Part shown: positions 35,590 to 43,718 of the stretch, one piece after another
Layout: each line of letters begins with the position of its first letter
How positions within the stretch are numbered: position 1 is the first letter of the stretch
Assembly: GCA_020444425.1 (NCBI GenBank)
Contig: JAHLLB010000011.1
Span: forward strand, 46,475-110,474
Length of the DNA: 64,000 nt
Reading direction: 5' to 3'
Origin: a bacterium
GTDB taxonomy: Bacteria > Electryoneota > Electryoneia > Electryoneales > Electryoneaceae
Made by a program: the position numbers and the translations under genes
The notes under the pieces: generated by a model
Told to the model about the DNA's origin: nothing
The model's input: the letters and a program-made list of their open reading frames with translations, nothing else
Database searches by the model: none

Positions 35590-37896
35590 TTACCTCACGA
35601 GCATCACCTTGCGCAGCTCGTTCAGCTGCCCGGGGATTTCCGCGCGGATGAAATAGACCCCGCTCGCAAGCTCTTGTGCATCAAACGTCAGTGTGTGCAC
35701 ACCGGCATTCATCCGGCCAGACCCCAGCGTCGCGACGCTCTGCCCCATCACGTTGAACGCGGTCACCTTCACCTCCGCCGCTTCCGGCAGGCTAAGCGTG
35801 ACCGACGTGCTCGGGTTGAACGGGTTCGGGTACGCCTGCCCCAGCGCGTACGCCGACGGCAGCTCAACGTTCGTCACATCCTGCGCCGATTGCTTGTTGA
35901 GCACGCTCGCCATGGTTTGATCCGACCAGCTTCCGCCACCGTTGGGATCGTTCCCGGCTTTGAAAAACTGGAACGTATCGGTGGCACCGATCACATTCGG
36001 AAACTGCCCGACCCAGGCGTGGTAGGTGTACACTCCGCCCGGTGCCATCGCGGGCACCGATTGCGGCAGATCGGTAAACGTGGTCGTTCCGGGATTGAGA
36101 TACAGCGGTACGTTGACCAGCGGGCCGTACATCGTGCCACCGGGCAGCGTAACCGCCGACCACGCATCAACGAGGACCGTGTTCGGCAGGGCGCTGTGAA
36201 CCGTCGCGTCGAAGTAAATACTTCCGCCGCTGGGCGGGACAGTTGTCGACGTGCCGGTCAGCTCCAGGGTTACGCCGGATGGCGGCCGGCCGACATTGAT
36301 CTCGAGATCGTCAATTGTGACACCGGAATAGACGTTGAAGTCGTCATCGGTGGTGTGCCGGAACGCGAGCCAGATCTGTTGGCCGACGTAGGCGCTGAGA
36401 TCGAACGTAACCTCCTGCCACACTCCTGAACCAGCACCGCTGTTGTTGAAGCAGGGCTGGTAGCCGTTCGCGGGGATGCCACCGGGGTCGGAATAGCCCA
36501 TTTCCGGTTCGAGTACGTCCCATGTTTGCATCCCGTCGAGGGAAACCTGCACGTTGTACCCGTCCGCGCCGGCTTCGTAGTTGTACCAGTGCCAGTAGCT
36601 GAGGAACGCCGAATCGTTCTCAATGAGGAAGGTTTCGGTGACCAGCAGCCAGTCATCCCGGCTGTTGTTGTAGGAACCGGCGAGGATCGTGCTCCACGCG
36701 TTTTCTCCGCTGTGGGCACCGACCGGCCAGAAGGTGGGCTCACCGAATTGCCAATCGTCATAGTCGCCTGCGCTGAACGGTCCTTCGCCGATCTCGAAAT
36801 CAGTCGCATAGGAACCGTTGAACGGTGTGGGGAACGGCATCAGTTCGATATCGAACGTGTTGTCGCCCGGTTCAAGGTTGATCGTCGTTTCGAGGTCATA
36901 GTGATTGAGTGCTTCGACTGTCACGTCATACGTAAAGCCACTGTACAATGCATCAAACTGGTAGTCGCCGTCCATATTCGTGGTGGTTGACCATAATCCC
37001 AACTGCACGAACGCATCCGCCAGCGGGTCCCCTGAGAGTGAATCGGTCACCGTGCCGGCCAGCGTTGCGTCCGCATCGGCGAGATAAATGCTGACCGCGA
37101 GTTCATCCTCGAGGTACAGGCTGTTGTAGACGACCTGCAGATAGTCGCTGAGGTCGTCATTCTGAATGCCGACGGTACAGCTGTTGGTCGAGTAATCGTC
37201 GGAGATCTCTTCGTACTGGATCAGGATCTCGCCGTCGTCGAACAGGACAACCTGTGCGGTGACGGTTCCCATCGCGATATGCTCGACGTCGATGTAGGAC
37301 AGAATCCACGCGTCCCGGTCACCCAGCGTTGCCTGGGCGTAGTAGACGTCGCCGTTCGCGCCGTTAACCACGTACCAGTCATCCCAGAACCAGAAGATGC
37401 TTGAATTGTCGGGCTGCCCGTGGTTGTACGGTAACGGCTGGTTGTAGTAGTAGAAGTAATAGTCGGCGAAGATGAGGCCGCCGTTCGAGGCAACGTAGAC
37501 CTGGCTGTAGAAATTGTCGTAGAGGGGAAAATCGAAGCCGAGGTCGAACGGACCGAGTTCACAATCGTCCGTCATCAAGCTGTCGATCTGGGTGCCGACG
37601 GCGGTGATGTCGATCCAGCCGTAATCCGGACCGTCAGGTTCGTTGCTGTCAACCCAGACATGGCCGCTCAGGTCCGGCCCGCCCAAGTCGTCAATCATCG
37701 GTTGATTTGCCTGTCCGGCGTCGAATCCGGCGGCCGCCAGCAGATCCAGCTGCTGCGGCGTCGCCACGCCTTCATGCCAAGCCTGTTCCGCGTGGTTCAA
37801 CGTCGTCTTGTTCAGGTCTGTTATGTTCCCATGCCCGGCCGCAACCGCAATCGTCACGAGCAAGCATGTCAGGCCCGCCAGAAAGGCAGGTTTCAT
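35590..37896 (-). CDS. Modular surface protein: beta, carboxypeptidase-regulatory-like and MAM-like domains, sorting domain
   Basis: It starts at the ATG at 37896 with AGAGGA upstream, giving about 768 aa. After the signal peptide and a helical spacer, a beta domain (YGWIDI...DFPLYDNFYSQVYVASNGG) resembles the two modules of the giant C25-like protein. A carboxypeptidase-regulatory-like domain (ATLAGTVTDSLSGDPLADAF) follows, then a MAM/jelly-roll-like region (WQFGEPTFWPVGAHSGENAW ... VTFDLSAYVGQQIWLAFRHT), a further beta domain and the sorting domain (YPNPFNPSTSVTLSLPEAAE, ending VMLVR). Such modules commonly bind carbohydrate or protein at the surface. Probably monocistronic. Confidence 0.85.
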   Translation of the reverse strand: MKPAFLAGLTCLLVTIAVAAGHGNITDLNKTTLNHAEQAWHEGVATPQQLDLLAAAGFDAGQANQPMIDDLGGPDLSGHVWVDSNEPDGPDYGWIDITAVGTQIDSLMTDDCELGPFDLGFDFPLYDNFYSQVYVASNGGLIFADYYFYYYNQPLPYNHGQPDNSSIFWFWDDWYVVNGANGDVYYAQATLGDRDAWILSYIDVEHIAMGTVTAQVVLFDDGEILIQYEEISDDYSTNSCTVGIQNDDLSDYLQVVYNSLYLEDELAVSIYLADADATLAGTVTDSLSGDPLADAFVQLGLWSTTTNMDGDYQFDALYSGFTYDVTVEALNHYDLETTINLEPGDNTFDIELMPFPTPFNGSYATDFEIGEGPFSAGDYDDWQFGEPTFWPVGAHSGENAWSTILAGSYNNSRDDWLLVTETFLIENDSAFLSYWHWYNYEAGADGYNVQVSLDGMQTWDVLEPEMGYSDPGGIPANGYQPCFNNSGAGSGVWQEVTFDLSAYVGQQIWLAFRHTTDDDFNVYSGVTIDDLEINVGRPPSGVTLELTGTSTTVPPSGGSIYFDATVHSALPNTVLVDAWSAVTLPGGTMYGPLVNVPLYLNPGTTTFTDLPQSVPAMAPGGVYTYHAWVGQFPNVIGATDTFQFFKAGNDPNGGGSWSDQTMASVLNKQSAQDVTNVELPSAYALGQAYPNPFNPSTSVTLSLPEAAEVKVTAFNVMGQSVATLGSGRMNAGVHTLTFDAQELASGVYFIRAEIPGQLNELRKVMLVR

Positions 37897-38140
37897 ATCA
37901 TAATCCTCTACGCGAGTGGCACGGCTTCCTGTGGTACCGGGATCGATACGGACCCACCCCAGCCCGTGCAATCAGTTCAGCGAAGCGTTTGCCGTGAACC
38001 CGAATCGCTACTCTCAGCCCATTAAGATACGCGCCCTTCTGGAATAGGCTCAAGCGGCTCTCGGAAATTCCAAAAAAACTCAGGAGTGAGCATCGCCGGT
38101 AGGTAACGAACTCGTGATCCGCTCAGATTCGGTTGGTCGA

Positions 38141-38176
38141 AACAAAAAGCTACCCCCGCCTCGGGAAAGACGGGGG
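38141..38176 (-). terminator. Intrinsic terminator of the sigma/anti-sigma operon
   Basis: On the minus strand CCCCCG and CGGGGG form a 6-bp stem around a 12-nt loop, followed by TAGCTTTTTGTTT. It lies about 107 bases beyond the last gene of the operon, the only gene it could serve. Confidence 0.7.
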
Positions 38177-38238
38177 CTTGGGAAAAAGGCTTGATGAAAG
38201 TCGCGCTTACCATCATATGCCTGTTTTTGGTATGCGCG

Positions 38239-38277
38239 AACCCGGGAAAGGTTCCCGGGTTGGCTCCCCGGGAGCCA
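38239..38277. repeat. Pair of adjacent palindromes
   Basis: AACCCGGGAA-AGG-TTCCCGGGTT (38239-38261) is a perfect 10-bp stem-loop. One base later GGCTCC-CCG-GGAGCC (38263-38277) forms a second. With the terminator at 38141 they make three stem-loops just after the gene at 38283. The 37897-38282 interval otherwise contains nothing recognisable. Confidence 0.7.
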
Positions 38278-38282
38278 CTCGG

Positions 38283-39821
38283 TCATTTCAAGTCGATCTT
38301 GTCGATCTCATCCCACTCGAGGTACACCGGCTCTTTGTTCTCGCCGTTGGCGAAGACCAGCACGCCGTCATTGGCCTCGCTGACATCCTGCCCCCCTTCG
38401 AGCCGGAGCGTCTCACCCGATTTCAACGAGATCTCGCTTGCGTTGCGGCTGCGCGGGGTGATGGTCTTGATGTTGGCGAACGGAATATCAAACTCGATGT
38501 CGAAGTAATCGCCGTTCAGCATTTCCCAGCTTTCGGACTCATCGAGGTCGAACACCAACCGGCCGCTGTACGTTTTGCCGTCGACGTCGGTGACGGTCGC
38601 TTCCAGCTTCTTCGGGGAATAGTCGTCGTAGCCTTCGCCGCTGCCGGACCTGTCATCGAACACGACCCTGTCAAACGCGTCCCACGGAATCTTCAGCCGG
38701 CCGTAACGTGGATCTTCGACCATGATACCGCGGATCGACTGGTCAACATCGTTGCTGCCTTCCAGGTGAATGCGGCGGCCATCCTTGGTCTCGACCCATG
38801 CGCTGCCACGGCTGCGGCGTTCGATCGACCGCAGGTTGCCCATCGGGATGGACATGCTGCCGTCCTCGGAATCGCCATCGAGCTCATCAATGCTGAGGCA
38901 TTCCTCGCTGTCCCACTGGATGAAGCCGCGATACTCGCCGCCATCCGCAGTGACTGTACCGTGCAGCCGGTAGAAATCCGGATCGACGCTGGCGGGAACC
39001 TCCATGAATTCGATGGTGTCGACTTTCTTCCACGGCAATTCAACCGTGCCGAACGTGTTATCCCGCACGACCAGGGTTGTGCCGACATCATTCGAGTAGC
39101 CGCTGACGATGTATTTGCTGCCGGTGCGCATGGTCAATTTGGCGTCTTCACTGCCGATGACCTCGATCTTCTTGATATCGCCGAAGCGGGCGATGAAAAT
39201 GCGGGTGCCGCCAGACCAGCTGTCGTTCCAGTTGATGTTCAGCGCACCACCGAGAATGCTGATCGACTCGTCGTCTCCGAAGCTCCAGATCCGGCTGCGC
39301 TTGCTCTCCAGCTCGGCTTCCTCCATCGCCAGTTGGGCACGCTCCTGCGCCAGCTTGGACAGCTCTTCGGCCATCTGCGTCTGTTCCCGAATCAGCTCTT
39401 CCAGCCTGTCGGTGTTGCTCGTTTCCTCGCGTTCTTCCGCCAGCCGCTCGAGACGGTCGCTGAGCCGGTCCATATCACGTTCCAGCTTTTCGCCGTCACG
39501 TTCCATGTCGCGCAGATCGTTTTCCACCTCTTTCACTTCCGCCTTACCACGGTGGCCGTGTTCTTCGAGGTAGTCTTCGTAGGGACGGCTTTCCTTGTAG
39601 GAATGGAACAGATCGTCCCAGAAAGCCTCTTCATCGTTCCAGCGGATGATGCCCTCATACTCATTTCCGCTGCGGGTGGTAATCTTCCCGTAGATGAAAC
39701 CCTCATTTTCGTGAGCAACCGCGCTTTGGGTGACCGCGGCGGACATCAGAAATCCCATCGCGAACAGCAGGACAGCCGACATCAGGTGTGTTGCGGACCG
39801 CTTGTGCACGTTGCGTTTCAT
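38283..39821 (-). CDS. Exported protein built from three copies of a two-part module
   Basis: The 512-aa product has a signal peptide ending near VAHEN and an AGGAG ribosome-binding site. It is a threefold repeat. Part A has the pattern G-x-(I/V)-T-x-x-x-G-x-x-Y-x-G-x-(I/L)-x-(W/F)-(D/N)-x-(E/D)-E. Part B runs from F-x-x-I-K-x-I to a closing W-x-x-(V/I/F)-D-x-(I/V) and often contains NDV or QDV. The units are about 42-272, 286-388 and 405-510. In the first unit a long charged coiled coil (about 95-177) is inserted between A and B. I do not recognise the family. It is the last gene after an ECF sigma factor and anti-sigma factor, so a periplasmic stress role is plausible but inferred. Confidence 0.8.
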   Translation of the reverse strand: MKRNVHKRSATHLMSAVLLFAMGFLMSAAVTQSAVAHENEGFIYGKITTRSGNEYEGIIRWNDEEAFWDDLFHSYKESRPYEDYLEEHGHRGKAEVKEVENDLRDMERDGEKLERDMDRLSDRLERLAEEREETSNTDRLEELIREQTQMAEELSKLAQERAQLAMEEAELESKRSRIWSFGDDESISILGGALNINWNDSWSGGTRIFIARFGDIKKIEVIGSEDAKLTMRTGSKYIVSGYSNDVGTTLVVRDNTFGTVELPWKKVDTIEFMEVPASVDPDFYRLHGTVTADGGEYRGFIQWDSEECLSIDELDGDSEDGSMSIPMGNLRSIERRSRGSAWVETKDGRRIHLEGSNDVDQSIRGIMVEDPRYGRLKIPWDAFDRVVFDDRSGSGEGYDDYSPKKLEATVTDVDGKTYSGRLVFDLDESESWEMLNGDYFDIEFDIPFANIKTITPRSRNASEISLKSGETLRLEGGQDVSEANDGVLVFANGENKEPVYLEWDEIDKIDLK

Positions 39822-39880
39822 GGGTCAACTCCTATCTGAAAAGTTCCTTCATGTACTCAGACAATCGTCACAGCAAATGG

Positions 39881-40582
39881 TTACCACAGGTTGAACCGGA
39901 CCGGCGCATCATCGCCATTGTCGGTCGTCCGGCGTGGTTCCTCTATCTCCTGACGCTGATTTGCGTCACGGAGGTCCGGCGGTACCGATCCAGCTCTCTG
40001 CTGGTTCTGTTCGGAGTCTCTGTGTTCCGAACGTGGCGCGCCTTCATCACTGCGCACGTCTCCCGTGATGCCATACACGTCACGGTTCACCATCTGCATG
40101 ACTTCCAGCATCTTCCTGTGATAGCGGGGATCGGCCTTCAGCAGCTCGGAGGTCAACTCAAGGAACCGATCCTCGGTCATCCGGCCTTCGTTCTGCCCGA
40201 GCTGAATCGTCCGCGCATTGGCCTGTTCCGGCATCACGCCGTTGAACAGCCCGGCAAGCGTCAGCGAGAAAATCAGCACGATGCTCGCGGCGGCGGCCCA
40301 CACCTGGGGCGACACCTCGCGGATCGAAAGGATCTTCGCTTTACGTTTCGGTTTGCCTGCGGAGAATTCAACATTCTCCCACACCGAACTGGGTGGAGTT
40401 TCCACCAGCTCTGACTGCGGCCGGGCGAGCGCTTTCTGCAGCGATCGTGAATCCCGCCAGAACTCCCGCAGCTCACCGTCCTCGACCAGCGCGTCGATAC
40501 TTTCCAGCAACTCCTCGCCGGTCAGCTCGCCGTCCATGATCGCGGACAGGTTTTCTTCGAATGGCTGCATCTGGTCGTTCAT
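39881..40582 (-). CDS. Anti-sigma factor (single-pass membrane protein)
   Basis: The N-terminal ~60 residues (LSAIMDGELTGEELLESIDALVEDGELREFWRD) have the RseA-like anti-sigma pattern, with the short ENLSAIMDGEL motif that binds ECF sigma factors. A basic linker, one transmembrane helix (about 94-115) and a polar, low-complexity periplasmic domain follow. It should hold the adjacent sigma factor inactive until the periplasmic part is cut. GGAGAG precedes the ATG. It lies 302 bases after the sigma gene and 59 before the triplicated-module gene. Confidence 0.87.
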   Translation of the reverse strand: MNDQMQPFEENLSAIMDGELTGEELLESIDALVEDGELREFWRDSRSLQKALARPQSELVETPPSSVWENVEFSAGKPKRKAKILSIREVSPQVWAAAASIVLIFSLTLAGLFNGVMPEQANARTIQLGQNEGRMTEDRFLELTSELLKADPRYHRKMLEVMQMVNRDVYGITGDVRSDEGAPRSEHRDSEQNQQRAGSVPPDLRDANQRQEIEEPRRTTDNGDDAPVRFNLW

Positions 40583-40884
40583 CGTTTACTCTCCATGCAC
40601 GTTCTCCCCCGCGCCTTCTCCCCAGTCGGCAACGGTGGACCTGTCGTGCGTCTTGCGCCGGTGAACGGTACCGGCATCCAACGTCTCTGTTCCGTTTCCC
40701 ATCCCCACGATGGGCAGTGCGTGTTCAACGTCTCTTGTCTCTGGTTTTCAGTCTCCCGGGATTTATCAATCGTGTCATCCCGAGTCATGCATATTCAATC
40801 TCATATCTCATATCTCATATCTCTTATCTCTTATCTCATATCTCATATCTCACATCTCACATCTCACATCTCACATCTGCCATT
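40583..40884. other. Sigma/anti-sigma spacer
   Basis: The spacer is unusually long for a sigma/anti-sigma pair. Its minus-strand-proximal part is a heptamer array (40799-40875). The rest contains no gene I can support. Confidence 0.5.
40799..40875. repeat. Heptanucleotide tandem repeat, 11 copies
   Basis: Eleven consecutive 7-bp units fill this stretch exactly: three TCTCATA, two TCTCTTA, two TCTCATA and four TCTCACA. It lies only 10 bases beyond the stop codon of the ECF sigma gene and inside the sigma/anti-sigma transcript. The ordered variants suggest growth by slippage. The unit is not a multiple of three and the array is non-coding. Confidence 0.95.
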
Positions 40885-41445
40885 TCACCACTGATTCTCT
40901 TCCAGCACACCGCGGTCTCGCAGATCCTTGATGATCGCCTTGCGGGCGCGGTGAACATTGACTTTCACCTGCGCGTCGGTCCAACCGGTCATCCGGGCGA
41001 TTTCGTTGTATGCCCGTCCTTCGAGCACTCCGAACTGGAACGCGGTCTTGTAGCGTTCGTTCAGGGCTTCCATCGAGGTCAGTACGTGTTCGTTCAAGTC
41101 CATCCACTCGGCCTCATGGTCCGGTTGCAGACGATGCACGTCGGGTACCTGTTCAAACGGGTCAACGTTCGGGTCATCCCCATTCGAAGACAGGTCGTCG
41201 AATTTCCGGCGGCGGAAGTAATTGATTGTCAGGTTGTACGCCGTGCTGAACAGGTACGATTTGACGCGGGACGGCTCACGCAACTCCGTATCCGTCTTGA
41301 TCACGCGGATGAAGACGTCCTGCAGCAGGTCTTCCGCGTCCTGCCGGTTCTTCACCCGGTGGCGCAGGAACGCGAACAGGGCAGCCCCGTGTTCATCGTA
41401 CGCTTCACGCCAGAATTCCACATTTTGTCCTGACTGCTCGGCCAC
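40885..41445 (-). CDS. ECF-family RNA polymerase sigma factor
   Basis: The 186-aa product has sigma region 2 (about 20-85, with DAEDLLQDVFIRVI for core binding and RVKSYLFSTAYNLTINYFRRR for -10 recognition) and region 4 (about 125-180, with GRAYNEIARMTGWTDAQVKVNVHRARKAI forming the -35-binding helix-turn-helix). It lacks regions 1 and 3, as expected for ECF factors. It starts with GTG, with GGAGG about ten bases upstream. It is followed by its anti-sigma factor and an exported protein, the usual arrangement for an envelope-stress regulon. Confidence 0.95.
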   Translation of the reverse strand: MAEQSGQNVEFWREAYDEHGAALFAFLRHRVKNRQDAEDLLQDVFIRVIKTDTELREPSRVKSYLFSTAYNLTINYFRRRKFDDLSSNGDDPNVDPFEQVPDVHRLQPDHEAEWMDLNEHVLTSMEALNERYKTAFQFGVLEGRAYNEIARMTGWTDAQVKVNVHRARKAIIKDLRDRGVLEENQW

Positions 41446-41630
41446 AGCCGCCGTCCCTCCGCCGGGCGTCCGTTTTCCATCCTGTCAGCAACCCCGTTTC
41501 GTATTTCCGGGGTTCACTGATTGGACACGGACGCGGGTTCAGGGTTACACTTGCATCGTTCTCAGGTGGAGCCTCAGTCTCCACAGGTGCTTACGTATGA
41601 TACACCGAAATTGTTGGGAAAGGGTAATAA

Positions 41631-42185
41631 ATGCCGTGGATACAGGTGATTCCGGAAACCGGCGCCGACGATTCTGTGCGCACGGCCTACGAGCGCATCG
41701 CGGGTAAACGCGGGCGCGTCGCGAATGTGTTCAAAATCCAGAGCCTGGACCTCGAATCAATGCTCGCGCACTTGGATCTCTACACCTCCCTGATGTACGG
41801 GAAGGACGGTCTGACCCGTGAACAGTGCGAGTTGATCGGGGTGGCGGTGTCGGCGACAAACAAGTGCCCGTATTGCGTGCGGCATCACACCGAAGCGTTG
41901 AACCGGTACTGGCGTGACCACAACCGCGCCGCGTTATTCGCACTCGATGTGAAGCAGTATCCCCTGCTCCCTGCCGAACGGGCGATGCTGGACTACGCGA
42001 TCAAGCTGACGAAGACGCCGAACGAAATGAACGAGGCGGATGTCGCAGCGCTACGGGAGGTGGGATTCGACGACCGGAAAATCCTGTTGATCAACCAGAT
42101 CGCGTCGTATTTCAACTACGTGAACCGGCTGGTACTCGGGCTGGGGGTTACCATCGAGGACGACACGGACGGTTTTGCGTATTGA
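41631..42185 (+). CDS. AhpD-like peroxidase-related protein
   Basis: The 184-aa product is an all-helical carboxymuconolactone-decarboxylase/AhpD-type protein. The redox motif CPYCVRHH carries Cys79, Cys82 and His86, preceded by E-x-x-x-V-A-V-S. It matches the uncharacterised peroxidase-related subfamily of about 180 residues. It probably reduces peroxides or acts as a thiol-dependent redox protein in the cytoplasm. AAGGG lies seven bases before the ATG. It is divergent from the ECF sigma factor gene, so it could belong to that regulon, but nothing in the sequence proves this. Confidence 0.87.
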   Translation: MPWIQVIPETGADDSVRTAYERIAGKRGRVANVFKIQSLDLESMLAHLDLYTSLMYGKDGLTREQCELIGVAVSATNKCPYCVRHHTEALNRYWRDHNRAALFALDVKQYPLLPAERAMLDYAIKLTKTPNEMNEADVAALREVGFDDRKILLINQIASYFNYVNRLVLGLGVTIEDDTDGFAY

Positions 42186-42238
42186 TGCAAACCAGTTGAT
42201 GCAATCGCGTTGATGCTTTCACGCTGACTGCAGTCTGC

Positions 42239-42260
42239 CCCGACGAGCTCGCTCGTCGGG
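42239..42260. repeat. Dispersed palindrome CCCGACGAG-CTCG-CTCGTCGGG
   Basis: A perfect 9-bp stem with a CTCG loop, followed by GATAA. A sister copy with compensating stem changes (CCCGACCAG/CTGGTCGGG, then GATTA) is at 60924-60945. Confidence 0.75.
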
Positions 42261-42303
42261 ATAACCCACCGTTTCAACAAAACCGGGGAGATGTAGACTG
42301 AAA

Positions 42304-42335
42304 CCGGGGACACTTTGTCCCCAAAGTGTCCCCGG
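42304..42335. terminator. Perfect 14-bp hairpin between convergent genes
   Basis: CCGGGGACACTTTG-TCCC-CAAAGTGTCCCCGG has no mismatch. It lies between the ends of the AhpD-like and rhomboid genes and probably stops transcription or protects both transcripts. Its outer stem is shared with the hairpin at 14696. Confidence 0.6.
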
Positions 42336-42391
42336 ATTATCGCTCACTTGCTGCACGCACGGGAGTAAGTGTTCCCGGTAGTTTCTATTGA

Positions 42392-42419
42392 CTCATCACT
42401 CACAACTCATCACTCACAA
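42392..42419. repeat. 14-bp direct tandem duplication
   Basis: CTCATCACTCACAA occurs twice in a row, ending nine bases before the rhomboid stop codon. It is a small simple repeat with no clear function. Confidence 0.8.
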
Positions 42420-42427
42420 CTGCAGTT

Positions 42428-43231
42428 CTACCGCTGCTTCTCCCACTCCCGCAGCTTCCGGCTCGCTTCTTCGAGGCGCTTCTTGTCTGCGGTTGACAGG
42501 GCGTCCAGCCCTTGCTTGTTGATTTTGTCGAGCAGGTCATCCACTTCCTTCTGCAGTTTGCGGACTTCGTCCTCCTGCCGGTAGACCACCTTGAGGTGCT
42601 GTTTCCGGGCTTGTTCGCCGCGGTAGCTGCGCATCTTCAGCTTCCATTTCGGCCATTGCAGGTAGACGAAGCCAAACAGCATGCCGCCGAGGTGGGCGAA
42701 GTGCGCGACCGGGCTCGCCGGGTTGAACCCGCTGATGAACTCGATCACGACCAGTCCGATGACGAAATATTTCGCCTTCACCGGGAACAGGAAGTACAGG
42801 TAGATCGGCTGGTTCGGGAAGAGGACACCGAACGCGAGCAGCAAGCCGTAAATCGCGCCGGAGGCGCCAACAATCGGAATGCCGCTGCCGGGTGTGATCA
42901 GGGCGTTCAGCAAACCAGCCCCGATCCCGCAAATGAAGTAATATTTGAGGAATCGGCTTGGGCCCCAGATGGTTTCCAGCGTCCTCCCGAACATCCACAA
43001 CACGAACATGTTGAAGAAGATGTGGAAGAAGCCGCCGTGCAGGAACATGTACGACACCGGCTGCCAGATATAGCCGCTCCAGAAGAGTGCGGGGATCAGG
43101 CCGAAGTAGTACGTGATCACTCTGTCGAACAGTTGCTGCAGCAGGAACACGGCCACATTCAGGATGAGCAGCAGGCGGACCGTGTTTGGAATCATCGAAG
43201 TGCTGTATGTGCCGAAGCTTCGGGCTGCCAT
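42428..43231 (-). CDS. Rhomboid-family intramembrane serine protease with C-terminal coiled coil
   Basis: The 267-aa product has about six membrane helices with the rhomboid signatures: HxxxN at His70-Asn74, GASGAIYG with catalytic Ser124, and AHLGG with catalytic His180. A basic, coiled-coil cytosolic tail (about 200-267) follows, as in the rhomboid-plus-tail type seen in FCB bacteria. It should cleave transmembrane helices of unknown substrates. The ATG at 43231 has a weak ribosome-binding site; an internal ATG at 43195 (MIPNTV) is possible. It is the only gene on its strand here. Confidence 0.93.
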   Translation of the reverse strand: MAARSFGTYSTSMIPNTVRLLLILNVAVFLLQQLFDRVITYYFGLIPALFWSGYIWQPVSYMFLHGGFFHIFFNMFVLWMFGRTLETIWGPSRFLKYYFICGIGAGLLNALITPGSGIPIVGASGAIYGLLLAFGVLFPNQPIYLYFLFPVKAKYFVIGLVVIEFISGFNPASPVAHFAHLGGMLFGFVYLQWPKWKLKMRSYRGEQARKQHLKVVYRQEDEVRKLQKEVDDLLDKINKQGLDALSTADKKRLEEASRKLREWEKQR

Positions 43232-43718
43232 AGGGCTTGGTTTCCCAGCTTGAGGTTTGTATCCGGTTCGACCTGTACCTTCCGTACCCGGTTACTGCCG
43301 CCGAAAGATACGCTGATCGCAGGCCGAAACACGCGTGCGACGGAGCGAGCGGGTGTCTGTCGAGCTATCCGAAACACGAAAAAGCAAGTTGTCGATTGTG
43401 AGTATGTTTCCGGAAGTCGGCAAGGAATTATTAACCCCCGGTAAAACTGGACTACTCCCGGAGACAGGAGGGTGGAGACGCATCCGCTGAATCCCTGCTA
43501 AACCCGCACAATCTCGGTGTTTTTTGGACTAGCCTTCTCAGTGAAGATAATTGCTGACAGTGGCCGTCTTCCGTTGTGTCTCTCTCCACTATCCTGTATA
43601 CTACCCGCGGAACTACTGGTTTCATGGGGCGGACCCCTGATAGTGCCCACCGAACTGACCACTCCGCCGCCCTGCGCTCGCTCGTGAGCCAAGTTGACCA
43701 ATCCTGGGGTTCAACCGC
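43232..43718. other. Intergenic region between divergent genes
   Basis: About 490 bases lie between the rhomboid and beta-helix genes. Promoters for both are expected. I see no RNA gene or strong palindrome, and the short ORFs have no protein-like features. Confidence 0.45.

Noticed and set aside
38133..39839. 568-codon plus-strand open frame
   Set aside because: It lies fully opposite the exported triplicated-module gene, which has a signal peptide, ribosome-binding site and internal repeats. The plus-strand frame has none of these.
40799..40875. Possible CRISPR array
   Set aside because: The 7-bp units are contiguous with no spacers, and no cas gene is nearby. It is a simple tandem repeat.
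40561..41433. 290-codon plus-strand frame with a repetitive Ser-Tyr-Leu-Ile-Ser segment
   Set aside because: The repetitive peptide is only the heptamer array read in frame, and the remainder is antisense to the ECF sigma gene.
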